This document shows, piece by piece, positions 1 through 12,600 of a stretch of DNA of 64,000 nucleotides. Position numbers and translations under genes: made by a program. Origin of the DNA: Haliclona indistincta (taxonomy: Eukaryota > Porifera > Demospongiae > Haplosclerida > Chalinidae). The notes under the pieces were generated by a model, which saw only the letters and a program-made list of their open reading frames with translations, made no database searches and was not told where the DNA came from. The stretch covers positions 7,907,202-7,971,201 of the forward strand of contig OZ024788.1 of NCBI GenBank assembly GCA_964017065.1, read 5' to 3'. Numbering within the stretch: position 1 is the first letter of the stretch; each line of letters opens with the position of its first letter.

Positions 1-133
1 AGAGACATGAAAATGTGCATATGAGATACAGAATCATTCATGAGAGACTGGGCCTAATGATCCTGAAGACATGTCACGTCAAATAACAAATACATTACTA
101 AGCATGGAGACTAAAGCTGCTATTGCATTGTAC

Positions 134-3100
134 ATGCTCAAACTGTTCCACTAGGCGAATTTTGAATCTGTGTAGAGTTTTAAGCACCTGTTGTTGAATC
201 TTGCCATATTCTCCTCTAAGATGAGTCTCACTAATAGCTTCCTCGTCAACATCACCAAGATCCTTGAGTGCCTGCAAAAACTTGGGAGCTAAAGAGGACA
301 AAAAAACAGAAAGTAAAAAGGAATATCCACACACACACTTTGCACAGTCATCAATGACATCACTAGTCATGTGTGTATCATGTATTACCCACAGGACACA
401 AGCACTATGCCTCTTGCTTTGCTACAAAACACCTGAGTATACTACTACAACACTAGAGACCAACACAGCTATGATCTAACTTATATATTATCATTGTAGG
501 ACAACATTAGTCATAGCTTACTGATATCTGTGATGGGATCTTTCAGCTGTGTCTCTAGAACTTCCCTCTCAGCCTTCATAGTGCGTACCTCCTCCATAAG
601 CTGTCGTAGCTCCTGAACACTCTGCATTGATAGAGCAAGTGATGTAATGAGTATTAGTGATAAGACAGTTTGCTCACTTGACTTCCACTGAGTATGGCAG
701 ACTGAGCACCGGCTTTAGGCAGTGACGCCTCAAGGTCCGGCTCAGCCTTTCCCAGCATTACAAATGCATTACGCTGAGACTCAAACTTCTGCTTGACAGT
801 AGAGTCCGCTTTTGTTGCAGTTTCGACAATATTATTAAACTTGTTGACCTCCCCGCGTAGACTCTGTGTGAGCTTAGAGGATGATGTGCGCTTCCATTTT
901 TCCTTGAAACGGTCTCTCATTGTAGTGTCCTCTCTCTCTTCTTCATCCAGCATACGACGAGTCTATGACAAGATGAACAGCATTGAAGTGTTATCAACTA
1001 TGCATCTGATGCAATACAATCCTGTCAATGAGAGTTAATAGAATTCCAGACAGCAGACAAATCATCACTATTATTGACCAAGGAGACACCTAATGCTTCA
1101 GCAAATATCTATGGCTTAGAAAGCTACAGCAAAGGTTTTTACTACACCGGCCTACTACGAACTATACAAAGTGCAAATTAACCTCATCAATGATCTCTTT
1201 GTTGCGCTGCAGTAGTTCAGGCAGACCGTATATCTTCTCTTCCAGGGTTGTTATTCCTCCCTGGCTTCGTATCTGGTCACTCTTCTCTCGTATGGACTCA
1301 GGCAGCTGATCACCACTGACGTCCTCAATAGCTGCTGGAAGGTTCTTGCTGGCTAATAATCTGACAAGAAAACATAAAAGTGAAATGGAAAAGAAAAGTT
1401 CACTTACTCATTGAGTGTGCGTGTTGCTTCACGTAGTTTCTCAAGCTCTTCTCCCACTAGAGACTCCTTCTTGCCGCCATAGGCTTGTAGGGCTTTGCTC
1501 ACAGGCAAGGGCACTAGTATTACAAACAAGTCCACAAAGCTAGGTGAAGGAGAAGTGAACGGCGTTGGTTTTGCAATGGCAGCTTTGCCTGGTGGTTCAA
1601 GAGTATTGAAGCTAGGTACACGATCATTGTAAATGAAATTGTTGTCTTTGTTTACTGCCTCAAAGTCACGTTTAAGAGTGGCTGTGATCTCCTACCAGGA
1701 CAAGAGAGAGTTATGCACAAGTATGCATAGTACAATGATGTCTTACATATGATCTGAAATGACCCTCTCCTCTCTTTTCACTCTCCTGAAGGAGCTCAAC
1801 TGCTTTCTATAAACCAACAAGTAATCATGAATAATACATATACAGCTGAAGTACTATACATACCTGCATTCTAGCTACAGCTTCCCCAAAACTCTTGTTA
1901 GCTTGTGCTACTATTCCCAGTCTATGCTGGGCAACAGCATGGAAGTAGACTCCTTTAGCAACGGCAGTGGGGAGCCAGCTCTTGTCCCATTGCCCCCTAA
2001 TGGAGCCTACCTGCATGTTACTAACTGCCTCAGCATACAAGTCTGAAGCCTGCATAGCAAGCTTTGCAACAACCGCATCCTTCAACTTGTCTGCACCAAA
2101 TAAAAGTCACTATCATTCTAGTATCTAACTCCTAGTTTACCTCTGTATGCTTTGAGCACAAAAGTCTCTTGAGCCTGAGCCAACATTAGGGTTGACAAGG
2201 CTGTGGTGCTCTCGGCTGACAGGTCAGGAGTAGGAGCTGTCTGAAGGTGTGCAAACACTTGCTCCCTGAGATGCTGGAATGTGCCTGCAGCGCCCTACAA
2301 TAGACAATCGACCAGACATGGGAGTAAGCATCATACAAGAACACTCAATAGACAGGAGGAAACAAAATTGTTGTGCTGAAAACAAATACTTGTAGCAAGC
2401 TGGTCATTCACGTTTGCGGGAAATGTTGTAACTTTATGTGTGGTATGTACCGCATAGCAGGAAATTTGGTGGGGTAAAAGCTGCTTTTTCTATTACTGTA
2501 ATACGTGAGCCAGGTGCTGGGCACCAAAATTAAACTCGAAAATCTGGGTCATTCGCCAAAATTTTGATCCTCCAAATTTCCCGTTATACGGTATGCATCC
2601 TGGTACGAGTTGGCTTTGTAACACTCCTATTATAGTAATGCAGTTAGACATTGTAAATGTTGACATTAGAACAACATAATGACTAGTAAACAAATCACTG
2701 TAGTCTATAGCGCATATTATGTGTACCTGGAAGTGCTTGGCAGCATTCTTAAGTCCCTCATCACTGTCAAAGTTTTGGAACTTTGCTATTTGAGATTGCA
2801 GTGAGGCAGTGTTGAACAGCACACAGCATGACTCGTACCGACCAGAGATCAGCGCTGAGAGAAAGATAAACAAAAACTAAACCTGACAACTTTTAGAAGA
2901 CATCTTATAGTGGACTTCATTGACAGACTAAAATTATATCATTTCGTCATAGTTGCTGCTTCAACTTCATCTTAGAATAAACTGTGTACTTCGTCTCATT
3001 GTTTATCCTTACAAGGTGCTATTGTTATTAGTAGGTATTATAACACAAGAGTATTGTACAGTGAATATGCATGTGTATATACAGTACGAAGAAGACTAGG

Positions 3101-3951
3101 CGTTGACTTACTGGCACTTTTTGAGCTGAAAACACCTTTGGAAAACGCATCATCCCAAGAAAACTTCATACGAACCTATTGTAAAGAGACATAATACTTC
3201 TAATTGGAACTATGGGGGGATGGAGTGTCACATGACATGACAATGCATCACATGATGCCTACCTGGTCTTCTGAGATAGGCAACTTGTTCTCTAGAGACA
3301 TCAACTGGTCATAGTATCTAAAGAGAAAAAGGGTGAACTCTGACTAACTTAACCGTGAAATTTAATGCATTAATCTTGAGCATGTGTATTATGTGTATCC
3401 ACATAAATAAACTTAAAAAAAATGCTCATGAAAACAATCCTTCTTTCGTGAAATCTTGAAGAGTGAAACTTTTTTGGAATAGTCGTTTCAGCAAATCTAA
3501 ATTTGGCGTCCATTATATAATTTTGGCAATAGCTAGACCGGCAAAACCCGATATTTCTCACCCAAAGTGCTATACAGTACATGTATCTGTTCTTGCAATC
3601 TGAAAGCGTTATAATATGATTATTTATTTGATCATTTTATATAATAAAGGTGACTTCTAATTTACAGTTGTTTGAAATTATAGGGTTAAGATAAATCAAG
3701 GAGGGTGTGCATGGGTTTAGTGTTTAGTCTAGACAGGCTTACCGGCACATCAGGTCAAGGCCAGTCTCGTGTCTGTCTGGAGTCTTAACAACGCACGCAT
3801 CTCTAAGTCCGCTCAGTTCTTTGATGGCCTCATGGTACTTCGAGGGTTGATCCTCCTCGTAGTTCTGAGCAATAAACCGAATTATCTTCTCGTGGAAGTC
3901 AACAGACTTCGTGCCTTTCGCGGGCACGGTGAGAAGAGAGTGAGCAGCCAT
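134..3951 (-). CDS. PDCD6IP: ALIX / PDCD6IP (BRO1-domain ESCRT adaptor), 3' end beyond window
   Basis: Homologue of ALIX, a cytosolic adaptor that binds ESCRT-III CHMP4 through its BRO1 domain and acts in multivesicular-body sorting, cytokinesis and membrane repair. The start ATG at 3951 opens MAAHSLLTVPAKGTKSVDF. Following exons (about 3318-3262, 3176-3113, 2856-2729, 2294-1864 and on to 134) give BRO1-typical stretches such as YYDQLMSLENKLP, ESCCVLFNTASLQSQIA, DEGLKNAAKHFQ and MKDAVVAKLAMQASDLY. The V-domain part includes MLDEEEREDTTMRDRFKEKW and DVDEEAISETHLRGEYGKI, which align closely with the animal protein. The last visible exon ends at a donor at 132-133, so the end of the V domain and the Pro-rich tail (TSG101 and ALG-2 sites) lie left of the window. 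It faces the KANSL1-like gene head to head. Introns are short, about 60-400 bp. Identity is secure; individual exon borders are approximate. Confidence 0.93.
2448..2593. repeat. MITE, TACCGTATAGC family, copy a
   Basis: A 146-bp element in an ALIX intron. The left end TACCGCATAGCAGGAAATTT and right end AAATTTCCCGTTATACGGTA are imperfect inverted repeats ending in TA. The interior shares AATACGTGAGCCAGG with the copy at 50879-51005. It has no coding capacity, so it is a non-autonomous DNA transposon. Confidence 0.75.
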
Positions 3952-4577
3952 ATCTGGAGCACGTCTAGCTGTTTTTCCCCACTGAAGAACAACTGAAGAA
4001 CAAAATGGCCTCTGAGTTATAAAACGGCTTGTAAGAATGACGTCATCCGTCATATGATTGCAAAAACATTATTCACGAGGATGTAATTTCCTTATAAGGA
4101 ATCTATTAGCAGCTCTATCCGATATGGGTTTATGTTATTGACCTTGATCGAAGCACATGGCTATAGAGTGGACGTCACACAGACGCAGCCGTTAGACACT
4201 TCTCCATCTCACGTTGCCTGTCGTTATCACTGCTGTCGACCTTGTTTATAACGAAGGAGTCACGCGCCATTCTTTCCCGGGAGAAGCGAAAGTCAGTGAG
4301 AGAAGGTAAGCGCGCCCTTGCGCACATTATATTGGTGTGTGTTTACCGCGCTCTCATCGCTTCTAGGACACCTGCTGGTTGCGCCTTCTCTGTACATCGG
4401 CTATGCCCCTTGCTGACCTACCGTCACCTCTCTAGGACTTGCATTCTCAGTGGACTTCATTGTCCGCGAGTGTGTCGACATTCCCGCTTTTCGCCCAAGG
4501 ACAAAAAGGAAGGTGGCTTGGTGTGTGCAGCGCCCCGTTCGTTGCCGGGTTGGCTCTCTCGTGGTTTCACGAGAAAC
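3952..4577. promoter_or_regulatory. Divergent intergenic/5'UTR region between ALIX and KANSL1-like
   Basis: About 630 bp lie between the two start codons. A strong donor (GAAG/GTAAGCGC) at about 4306 and acceptor-like TTCTAG/CTCTAG sites at about 4366 and 4434 suggest that the KANSL1-like gene has a 5'UTR exon here. I see no TATA box in a convincing position. A shared bidirectional promoter is inferred from geometry only. Confidence 0.5.
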
Positions 4578-7500
4578 ATGCAAGCAGCGAGGGAGAGACG
4601 CTGTAACGGCATGGTTCACACCTTATCGCCTGCTTCCTTGCCCGCCGGCGCCATTACTCGTCGCACTAAAGAACTCAATGGCGTGGATACAGACATGGCA
4701 ATACGGATTGCCGCCTTTACCAAAGTCGCCTTCAAGGGTAAATTACCCCCACAACAACCTCAACAGCAACCGTATCGTAAGAACGGACTAACCAATTCCC
4801 ACCCACCCACTGTACACACAACAGTGGAGTCCAGGGTACAGAAAACCCAGGCTTCCCCTACTCCTGGAATTGCACCCCTCACGCTCCACTCCACCCCTCA
4901 CTCTCTCATCTCTCGTCACTGTTCTACTCTTGTACATTCCCGTAACACCAGTGCTGAGGCAACACACACTACCATAGATCACAGACTGTCGGCGTCATTA
5001 AATAGACTGCGACAGAAGCAGCTAGTACTGGCTCACACACACGCCAGACGACAAATTGCAACACATGAACAAACACTGTCTGAAGAAACTACAGATGAAA
5101 CGAAGCTGGACTCTTCTAATTCGTCTTCTCTAAACGACACAGAAGGAAGTTCTATTGAACTGCCATTTTTTCCTTCTGAGTCGAAAGTGCTTACTAAGTC
5201 TGTGAGTGACTCGGTGCGTAGCTTGCAGCATCATCTCGAGTGTCTGGAGAGCTTTGTGGACGACGAGATGACTTGTAGCAGTTCAGATGATGAGGAAGAA
5301 GAGATGGAAAGAGTGAGAGGCAGAGAAAGGTAATGATAGAGCTGTCTTTCTATTAGATCATAGTGACTATTCAATAGGTAATTTGTGGTGTTGTAGGTAC
5401 CAGACTAGTTTTTTTTGTGGTTTATAAATTGCAATAGTTTCAGTTTGTTCTCCTCCCCAAGTAAACCACTCTTGATTGTGTGACTGTGTGAATGTGCATT
5501 GTGTGCTTGTCATGAGCACAAGTCCCACCCTCCACTTTTTTCTACCCTCCCTTCTTTTCACATTTCTCCTCCCCCTCTTCAACCACCATAACATTACATC
5601 AGACCTCCTGCTCCAATATTCACATCTCTACAAGAGTGCTGTAGAGAATCAGTAGGTTAATTCATGGTAGCCCTGAACGCCCACTCTACAGTATTCATAA
5701 CAGATGCATACTTGATTACATATCACATAATCTTACTGTATGTAGTTAGTGTACTGTGTATGTATGACGTGGCAGTAGCTAATAGGATCAACTATGAATA
5801 CTCCGCCTGAGAGATGATAGTCTTAACATGTGGATTGTTGTATAATTATACCTGTTTAGGCACGTTGTATGTATGTCTCGTAACAACTTGACCCAGCTTT
5901 TAACCCTGTCCTGCACTATTGTTATTCCCGTTGTCCATCAAAGGCAGAGAGTTCTTTGAGCAAGTGTCTTATCTGATCCCCTGTAATGTATCCTGTTTGC
6001 TGTACTGAGGTGCACTGCAAGGGTTGCAAGTGCGAGTGTATATGATTTAGTGGTATGTGTGTATATGAGTGCTAGGGTATGGTTTCGCTGTGAGCCATAT
6101 GTTGATGAAAGCAGTGTGTGATTGTGCCTGTAATGTACACTGTCTGATTTTTTGTAAGTGACATTCAGTCATTCTAATAATCATTGTTGATAGTCATGTC
6201 ATTGAGAAATAATAGTATTTTTCTGAGCTTGCCTTTCATGGTGTTTTTGTATTCTTTATTGAAAATCATCATAGCTTTCATTTTGCACAATGTTGACCAT
6301 TAGATGTACTGCATCACTGCATAACCTAGCAGTAGTCTGTAATGGTGAACTTTAATGTGTGTCATACACTGGTGGTATGCGTGTGTATCTTTCTAAGCCA
6401 TTAATCTGTGCTTATGTGTATGTTACAGTATTGCTTGGATCAACCTTGTCAATGTTTGTCCACACTAAGCATCATTGAGCTTGCTTTGACTCCGGTCGCT
6501 CAAGCTCAAAACAATTGGCGCAGTTATTAACCCAAGATTGTGGTAGTAACAGATCTTGTGTCTGTAAACAGGTAGTGATGATCCCACACTGACCTGCCTG
6601 GGTGGGCTGCTCTTTGAATCATGGCTTGTTTTATTGGTAGAATATTAGTTGCATGTGTCAGATGACTAAAGGAATTTATGATTGGTGTGTGCAAGTGTTC
6701 TACATTCCTGTGTTGTGGTTAGCTGTTTCTATTCATGCCCACTAGATCGTATCATTCCTTCTTGCTCGCTACCACTTTGTTCATCAAACACCTCTCTTTT
6801 TTAACTCACAGAAAGAACGAAGTCAAGAGACGCTGGGAGCAAGACAGAACTGTACTTGGCAGCAAGTGGGCTTGGCTATGTCATCAGGTCACCTCAATCA
6901 ACCAGCAGATTCGTCATCTCAACTCGCACCTCCAGTCATGTCCTCCCAAGGATCCTGTCTCCCTCACTACTTCCACTCTCCTCACTACTCTTCCCTGCGT
7001 CTGTCAGCACAAACACAATTCGAACGGCATCACCACACCATCACTGCCCAAGAACTCGGGAGGACCCAGTAATGGCTCAGTGAAACCCACTACCAATGGA
7101 GTATGCTCTCCTTGTCCTTGTCAGCTTCGGCAAATGCTGCTATCAAATACAAGTGGATCGACACCTCAATTCAGAGTTCAAGAATTGCTTGGATGCAACT
7201 TTCCAGTTCTTCTCATGGAAGAGTCTTCACAGACTTGTGCTCGAACTAGACCATTGCAGCATCCTCCCTCTCAAAGAAAGCTCATCAGAAAAAAGAAGAA
7301 AAGACGAACAGGAAGACCTTTGGACGAGTGTCATCACCCCCAACTGTCGAATCTAGGAGGTGTGTGTGTGCGTGTGTGTGTGTGTGCGTGCGTGTGTGCG
7401 TGCGTGCGTGCGTGCGTGTGTGTGTGTGTGTGTACTAAGTTTTCAAAGGTGAAATGATCTCATCACTTTTAGCCTTAAAAGTTCCAACTCAGTTGTCCTT

Positions 7501-9308
7501 GTATGATTTCGGGTCAGATTTTGGGCATGTGCGCAGAATGTGTGTATGAGTGTTGGTAGTTGGTGTGTAATACATGCACATGTGTGTAGGAAGTTTATGC
7601 ATGCGAATACTTTCCAATTCTCATCTCAATAATACTTGTACATGTATCTATCCATCACCATGTGTTGTGCATAGTTTTGTATTAGTACAATGTGTATAGA
7701 TTGAATGGGTTCAGTCTGTGTGTATGCTATGTCTAAATGCTGTCAGTAGATGTGTGATGTTTTCAAACAGCATCAGGAAATCGGTATATAAAGTTATGTC
7801 CTATAGTCTATATAGTACTATGTGTTTGTAGCGGTGTATTAGCTAATAGTGTTTCACTTTTGAAAGCTCCAATCATTTATTTCTCTTCAGACTATCCTTC
7901 CAACCTTTGGCTAGACTCTGCACTCCACCAAATCCTCCAAGAGCACAGTTATGCCTCCATACCGCAGCCCAAGAGGTAGCATATACCAGCATTACTGCTG
8001 TAGCTAATTTGTGCTATAATCGTCTTGTTATCCGTGTATTTTCCCTCTCAGGCGAAAGGTCACCACCTCTTCTTCGTCCTTCACTTCTGTATTCAACACT
8101 CCTGTTAGCAGATCCATTATCAGTAAGCTATCAATTGATGATTGCGTATATGCATTTACACATTTGTCGGTAGGATTGGAAAGAAGTAGATCTTTTTCAC
8201 CCTCTCCCTCGTCATTTGATGGCTCAGCTGAAAAAGGATTGAAAGGTTTGTGATTTGTCTGTTTTTTATATTTATCTTTCGTATGTAACAGGTATTCCTC
8301 GTAAGCGGAACGCCATACATATTCCTTTTTCGGGTGATAGTGATTGTCGTCCCGCTACCCCTACTCTTCCTTTATCGTCTCGAAAGAAGCGTGGTGCTGG
8401 AACTCCGTCCTTTGATATCGATAACATTGTGATACCTTACTCCATTGCTTGCAGCACGAGGCTTGAGAAGTTGGAGTACAAGGAGATCGTGACTCCAAAA
8501 TGGCGCCAGGTAGATAGTAGCACTCCTGCTGCAGCAACAGCAGCGAAGCTTGTTAATGGTGAAAAAGCAGATGTAACAGCAGAGAAAGGGAGAAATCACA
8601 AAGTCTGTGCCAGCAGAAAGCTATTGATGGACAGCTCTGAAGAAGTGATCAAGAAGGAGGAGGAGGAGGAGGAGAGGGATGGTGTTGAGGTATGTTCCTG
8701 TTACATGTTCTCATGTCCTTACTAACCACATGAGTTAGCACAAACCATTTGTGTCTGTCTGCTGTACTTATTATCACTCCTTCCTTTAGGACGCTAGTGA
8801 TGAGGCGTTTCTTATTCGTCATAACAAGTGTGAAGCTGTTGAACGCAAGAGATATCTCAACTTTATCACAGGAGCCACTCGGAAGCGATCTCGTCCTAGT
8901 ACCACTCAAGCATCCACACCTGACTCTGCTCACTCTCCTGCTTCATTCAATGGCGGTGACCTTGAAGTGACCTTTCTGCCTCAAGTTCTACCTTGGCCAA
9001 CACGTCGGTTCCCGCTTGTGGGAAAGAGCTTGTTAGAGCTAACCAATCCTTCACCACCACCGCAGAAAACAATATGTTCATCACCGATTTTGTCCGCTGA
9101 CCATTCTAGCATTTTGTCTTCCTCTCCTCTCGCTCAAATATCTACCTCACCAAACCAGCACAACACACCAGTTACCAGCCCCGGCGGCCCTCTAGCTGAA
9201 GAATGTCCACTGGCAGTGTCATCTTCTCACTGGGTCGTTACAAACACTGTAGCTACACCAGCAACAAAACAACCAAGCATTGTGCTGAAGCTTGCAAAAA
9301 GATCATGA
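4578..9308 (+). CDS. KANSL1: KANSL1-like NSL-complex scaffold (PEHE domain)
   Basis: Homologue of KAT8 regulatory NSL complex subunit 1, the nuclear scaffold that binds the MOF/KAT8 acetyltransferase through its PEHE region. Exons: about 4578-5329, 6812-7359, 7891-7975, 8052-8122, 8174-8245, 8292-8690 and 8790-9308, with phases that join correctly. The N-terminal exon is Ser/Thr/Gln-rich and ends in an acidic stretch ([12 protein letters not shown]). Exon 2 has [15 protein letters not shown] plus a CARTRPL...[10 protein letters not shown] block, as in KANSL1. Exons 6-7 hold the PEHE core: [33 protein letters not shown], then [20 protein letters not shown] and PWPTRRFPL. The start is uncertain: in-frame ATGs occur at 4578, 4611 and 4695. 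No ATG lies upstream of 4578 in the open frame. MSL1 shares PEHE, but the middle blocks favour KANSL1. Confidence 0.88.
5330..6811 (+). other. KANSL1-like intron 1, no gene seen
   Basis: A 1.48-kb intron between donor AAAG/GTAATG and acceptor AACTCACAG. It is T- and GT-rich. I see no conserved reading frame, RNA gene or clear inverted repeat in it. Confidence 0.6.
7360..7433 (+). repeat. GT/GC microsatellite forming the 5' splice site
   Basis: Mixed (GT)n/(GTGC)n run that begins at the exon 2 donor of the KANSL1-like gene. The first GT of the repeat is the donor itself. Confidence 0.8.
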
Positions 9309-9633
9309 ACTACATCACTTGATAATTTTCTACTCTCTCTCTCTCGATCTCTCTTGTACTATATTATATGTGTATCAGCAAGTTCTCAATTGTCCAATCC
9401 AATTCTTTTCTCCTACCACCTAGCTACTCCCTCCCATTGTGTACCACTGCCATTACCCTGATTGCTCAGATCTTTTGTATCTCATGTCATGTACCACACA
9501 TAGCAACATCTGCAGAAAAAATAATAATTTCTGATAAAAACTGAAATTTATATAAAATTCCACGTCAATTAATTTTCTGCTAAAAAAATATAAAACTACA
9601 ACTCTGAGAAATAAAATTATATAAAATGGTGGT

Positions 9634-12600
9634 TTCAAGATCTGTAGAGCGGTATGACTTCACGAATAGGCTTCCGGTCTAGAGCACACTGTGTGATCTT
9701 GGTAACACATTCCTTGCAGAAGGCCTGAGTGAGAAAAAATTAATAATAACGACAACAATGTAATGCAAATGTGAAGCACAAACGGAGAGAAAAAACAAGA
9801 TGGAGCCGATTATGCACTATAATTACATATATGCAACAGAACAGAACATAATTGCTTCGAATTTTTATGACACACTGCACGATTTTGTTGCGTGCAAAAT
9901 TCAATAAATTTGTGACCTGTTGTGTTGTCGCATCAATAGAACACGAGGTACCACTCAGTGAGTTGTACCTCCTCTTATGCTGACTGCCTAACAGTCTAGC
10001 ACTGTTAGCAACAGAGTATCAAACAACTAAACAATCCAGGTACTAACAATGGGTGCACAGAGCAAAGGTTTCAACAAATCACAAAGTCCCACCTGGTGTC
10101 CGCATGGTAGGATGATGGTGTTGATCAGGTTGTCCATACAAATGAGACACCTTTTCTCACCATCACTGACCGGCTCGTGTGATACTAGTGCCGGCTGGCG
10201 AGCTTCTACCAGCAGTTTACGCATCTGATTAGTGCATGCTACTTCAAGTGGTACCTGAAAGATAGATAAAAATTTACTTCTAATAACGGTAATAGCTACA
10301 CAGCTCTGCTGTGAGTCAACACAATCGTGTAGTATGAACAACGTGCTAACTTATCTTGTATTAACATGAACACAACATGAACAAACACACCTTTCCCTCG
10401 TAATCAGTGATGTCCAGCTTTGCTCCGTGACTGAGCAACAGCCGTGTGACATCAATGTTGTTGGCTCTGCTGGTTATATGCAATGGAGTGCACTGATACA
10501 GCCCTCCCTGAAGAAAAAAAAACACTCCTATGAATAACATGAAACTTTTCGCATTAAGTCTGCATACCCTTTTGTTGACATTGGCTCCTAGCTTTAGTAG
10601 CAGTTCAACCAATTCCTCACTCTCTCCCTCACAAGCTTCGTGAAGCACTGTGTAACCATTGTGACAAAACTCGGTGTTCACATCGATTGAACTCTCTGAA
10701 ACAAGCTTCTTGACCAGCAGAGCATCTTCTGAGGACACAGCAACTAACAACCTGTTAGTTCCCTCAGCTAACAATCTGTGTGAAAGAGAGGAGTACAAGC
10801 AATAACTGAATATAATTACAGTAAAGTTCATGACTATGTAGACAGTTGAGGAAGTCATGAGATGCAGACCGAGGAACTGTTCACTAAACTAACAGACTGG
10901 TATGTAGTATATGTACAGCCATAATATACAAAATGAGTGACAGTGCTTACTGTCGTATTTCCAGTACAGTAGTGCAGTCAAATGGTAACTCGCCGGATGA
11001 ATTAGACAATTTACGATCAGCTCCTGCAGACACAAGGTATCGAACCGATTCAATATCATTGCATATTGCTGCCATATGCAGTGCCGTCATCTGTCTGTCC
11101 GTACTCTGTAGTCATGTGACAATCATGATATGAATTTAGTTTGTATGTATTAACAAAAATACAGTCAAGTGAAAATGAAAATCATTGCATGTATCTACAT
11201 GCAATGTTTGAAGTGTCAAACCACACAAAGTGTCAAATTAAATTCTTGCTAACATTACCAGCCGTTAGAAACGTTACATGCAGGTGTGGTTGGCAGTACG
11301 CTCTAGGTCTACACATGTACTGTGTTGTCTAACTATCACTATAAGAATCTCAGCCAGAATCATTCGGTAATCAACTCACTTGAACATTGACATCAGCTCT
11401 ATGATTCACTAATAATTTGAGAAGAGGCGTGTCCCCGTTGCTAGCGGCAACTAACAGAGGCACTTCATCTTCTGCTCCAACAAGGTTAGGCTGAAATATA
11501 GCACAACATAAACTATAGTCACTGTGAGTGAATTCATACATTAGCTCCAGCCTCCAAAAGAGCTCCTGCATAGTGCAACATACTCTCCTCGCAGACTCGT
11601 ACCAGTATAGGGATGGTAGTTAGTCTGTCTGCTGGACCATTGACATCAACTTTGCCCTCTTCCAAAATATAGCTACAGACACAGTCATGTACACATACAG
11701 ACCCACAGCATTAATTCAATTTTACTTGAAGTTGGTGAGATTTCTGCTTTCGAAAGCCGCAAGCAGTTTTTCAGCTGGTGTGGTCAGAAGGGAGAGAGAG
11801 GTATGTAGTTGTGTCAACCTCTTGTCTATCCACACCAACTCTTGCTCTACTGACGGAGTAGGGGAACTGATCTAATGGAGAAAGCGAAACGTGTCACTGT
11901 CTGTAAACAGTTTGTACCAGACAAGCGCAGTACCAGTATTCTAACAGTGTTTTGTAAGCACTCTAGAAAGTTACTTATCATTATCGTAATAGTTCAGTAT
12001 ATCTACTGTACGTGTGCATATGTAACAAACTATTTTTTCTTGAGCATTTTTCTTATACATAACATACAATGTACAATCACGTATAGTACATGTGTAGGGA
12101 CATACATGTTTAAAATACGGAAAGAGAAGTGTTCGGTATTATAACCAAGCATACCTGTCTTCCTAACATGTTGATTGAGTGACGAGGAAGAAGCATGCTC
12201 TCCACTAGAGACTGTTAGAAACAAAATAAGACGTGATTGTTCTTTGTCTGCAGTCCATTTCCTCACCTCGGACCGCTTTCTCTTCTGCAGCTCTGACAGT
12301 CTTCTGTTCAGCTCCTCCTCCACTTTCTCTAATGTCTCTCTCACACCATCACCATTACTGTTACCTTTCTGTAAGTAACAGATTGTAATCATGATGCTAG
12401 TAGTCTAATAGTGTACCTGAGGATCTGCTCCGACTGATAGTAAAAACTCCACAGCGTCACTGTGACCTGAAGAAATCAAAATAAAGGCATGTCGCACTAA
12501 CGATGCACCAGTATGGTATCTCAACAGGAATCCATAATCAACGGTATCTATCAAGAGGAGTAGGTACTTTTTTATAGTTGATTATGGACTCCTGTTCTAT

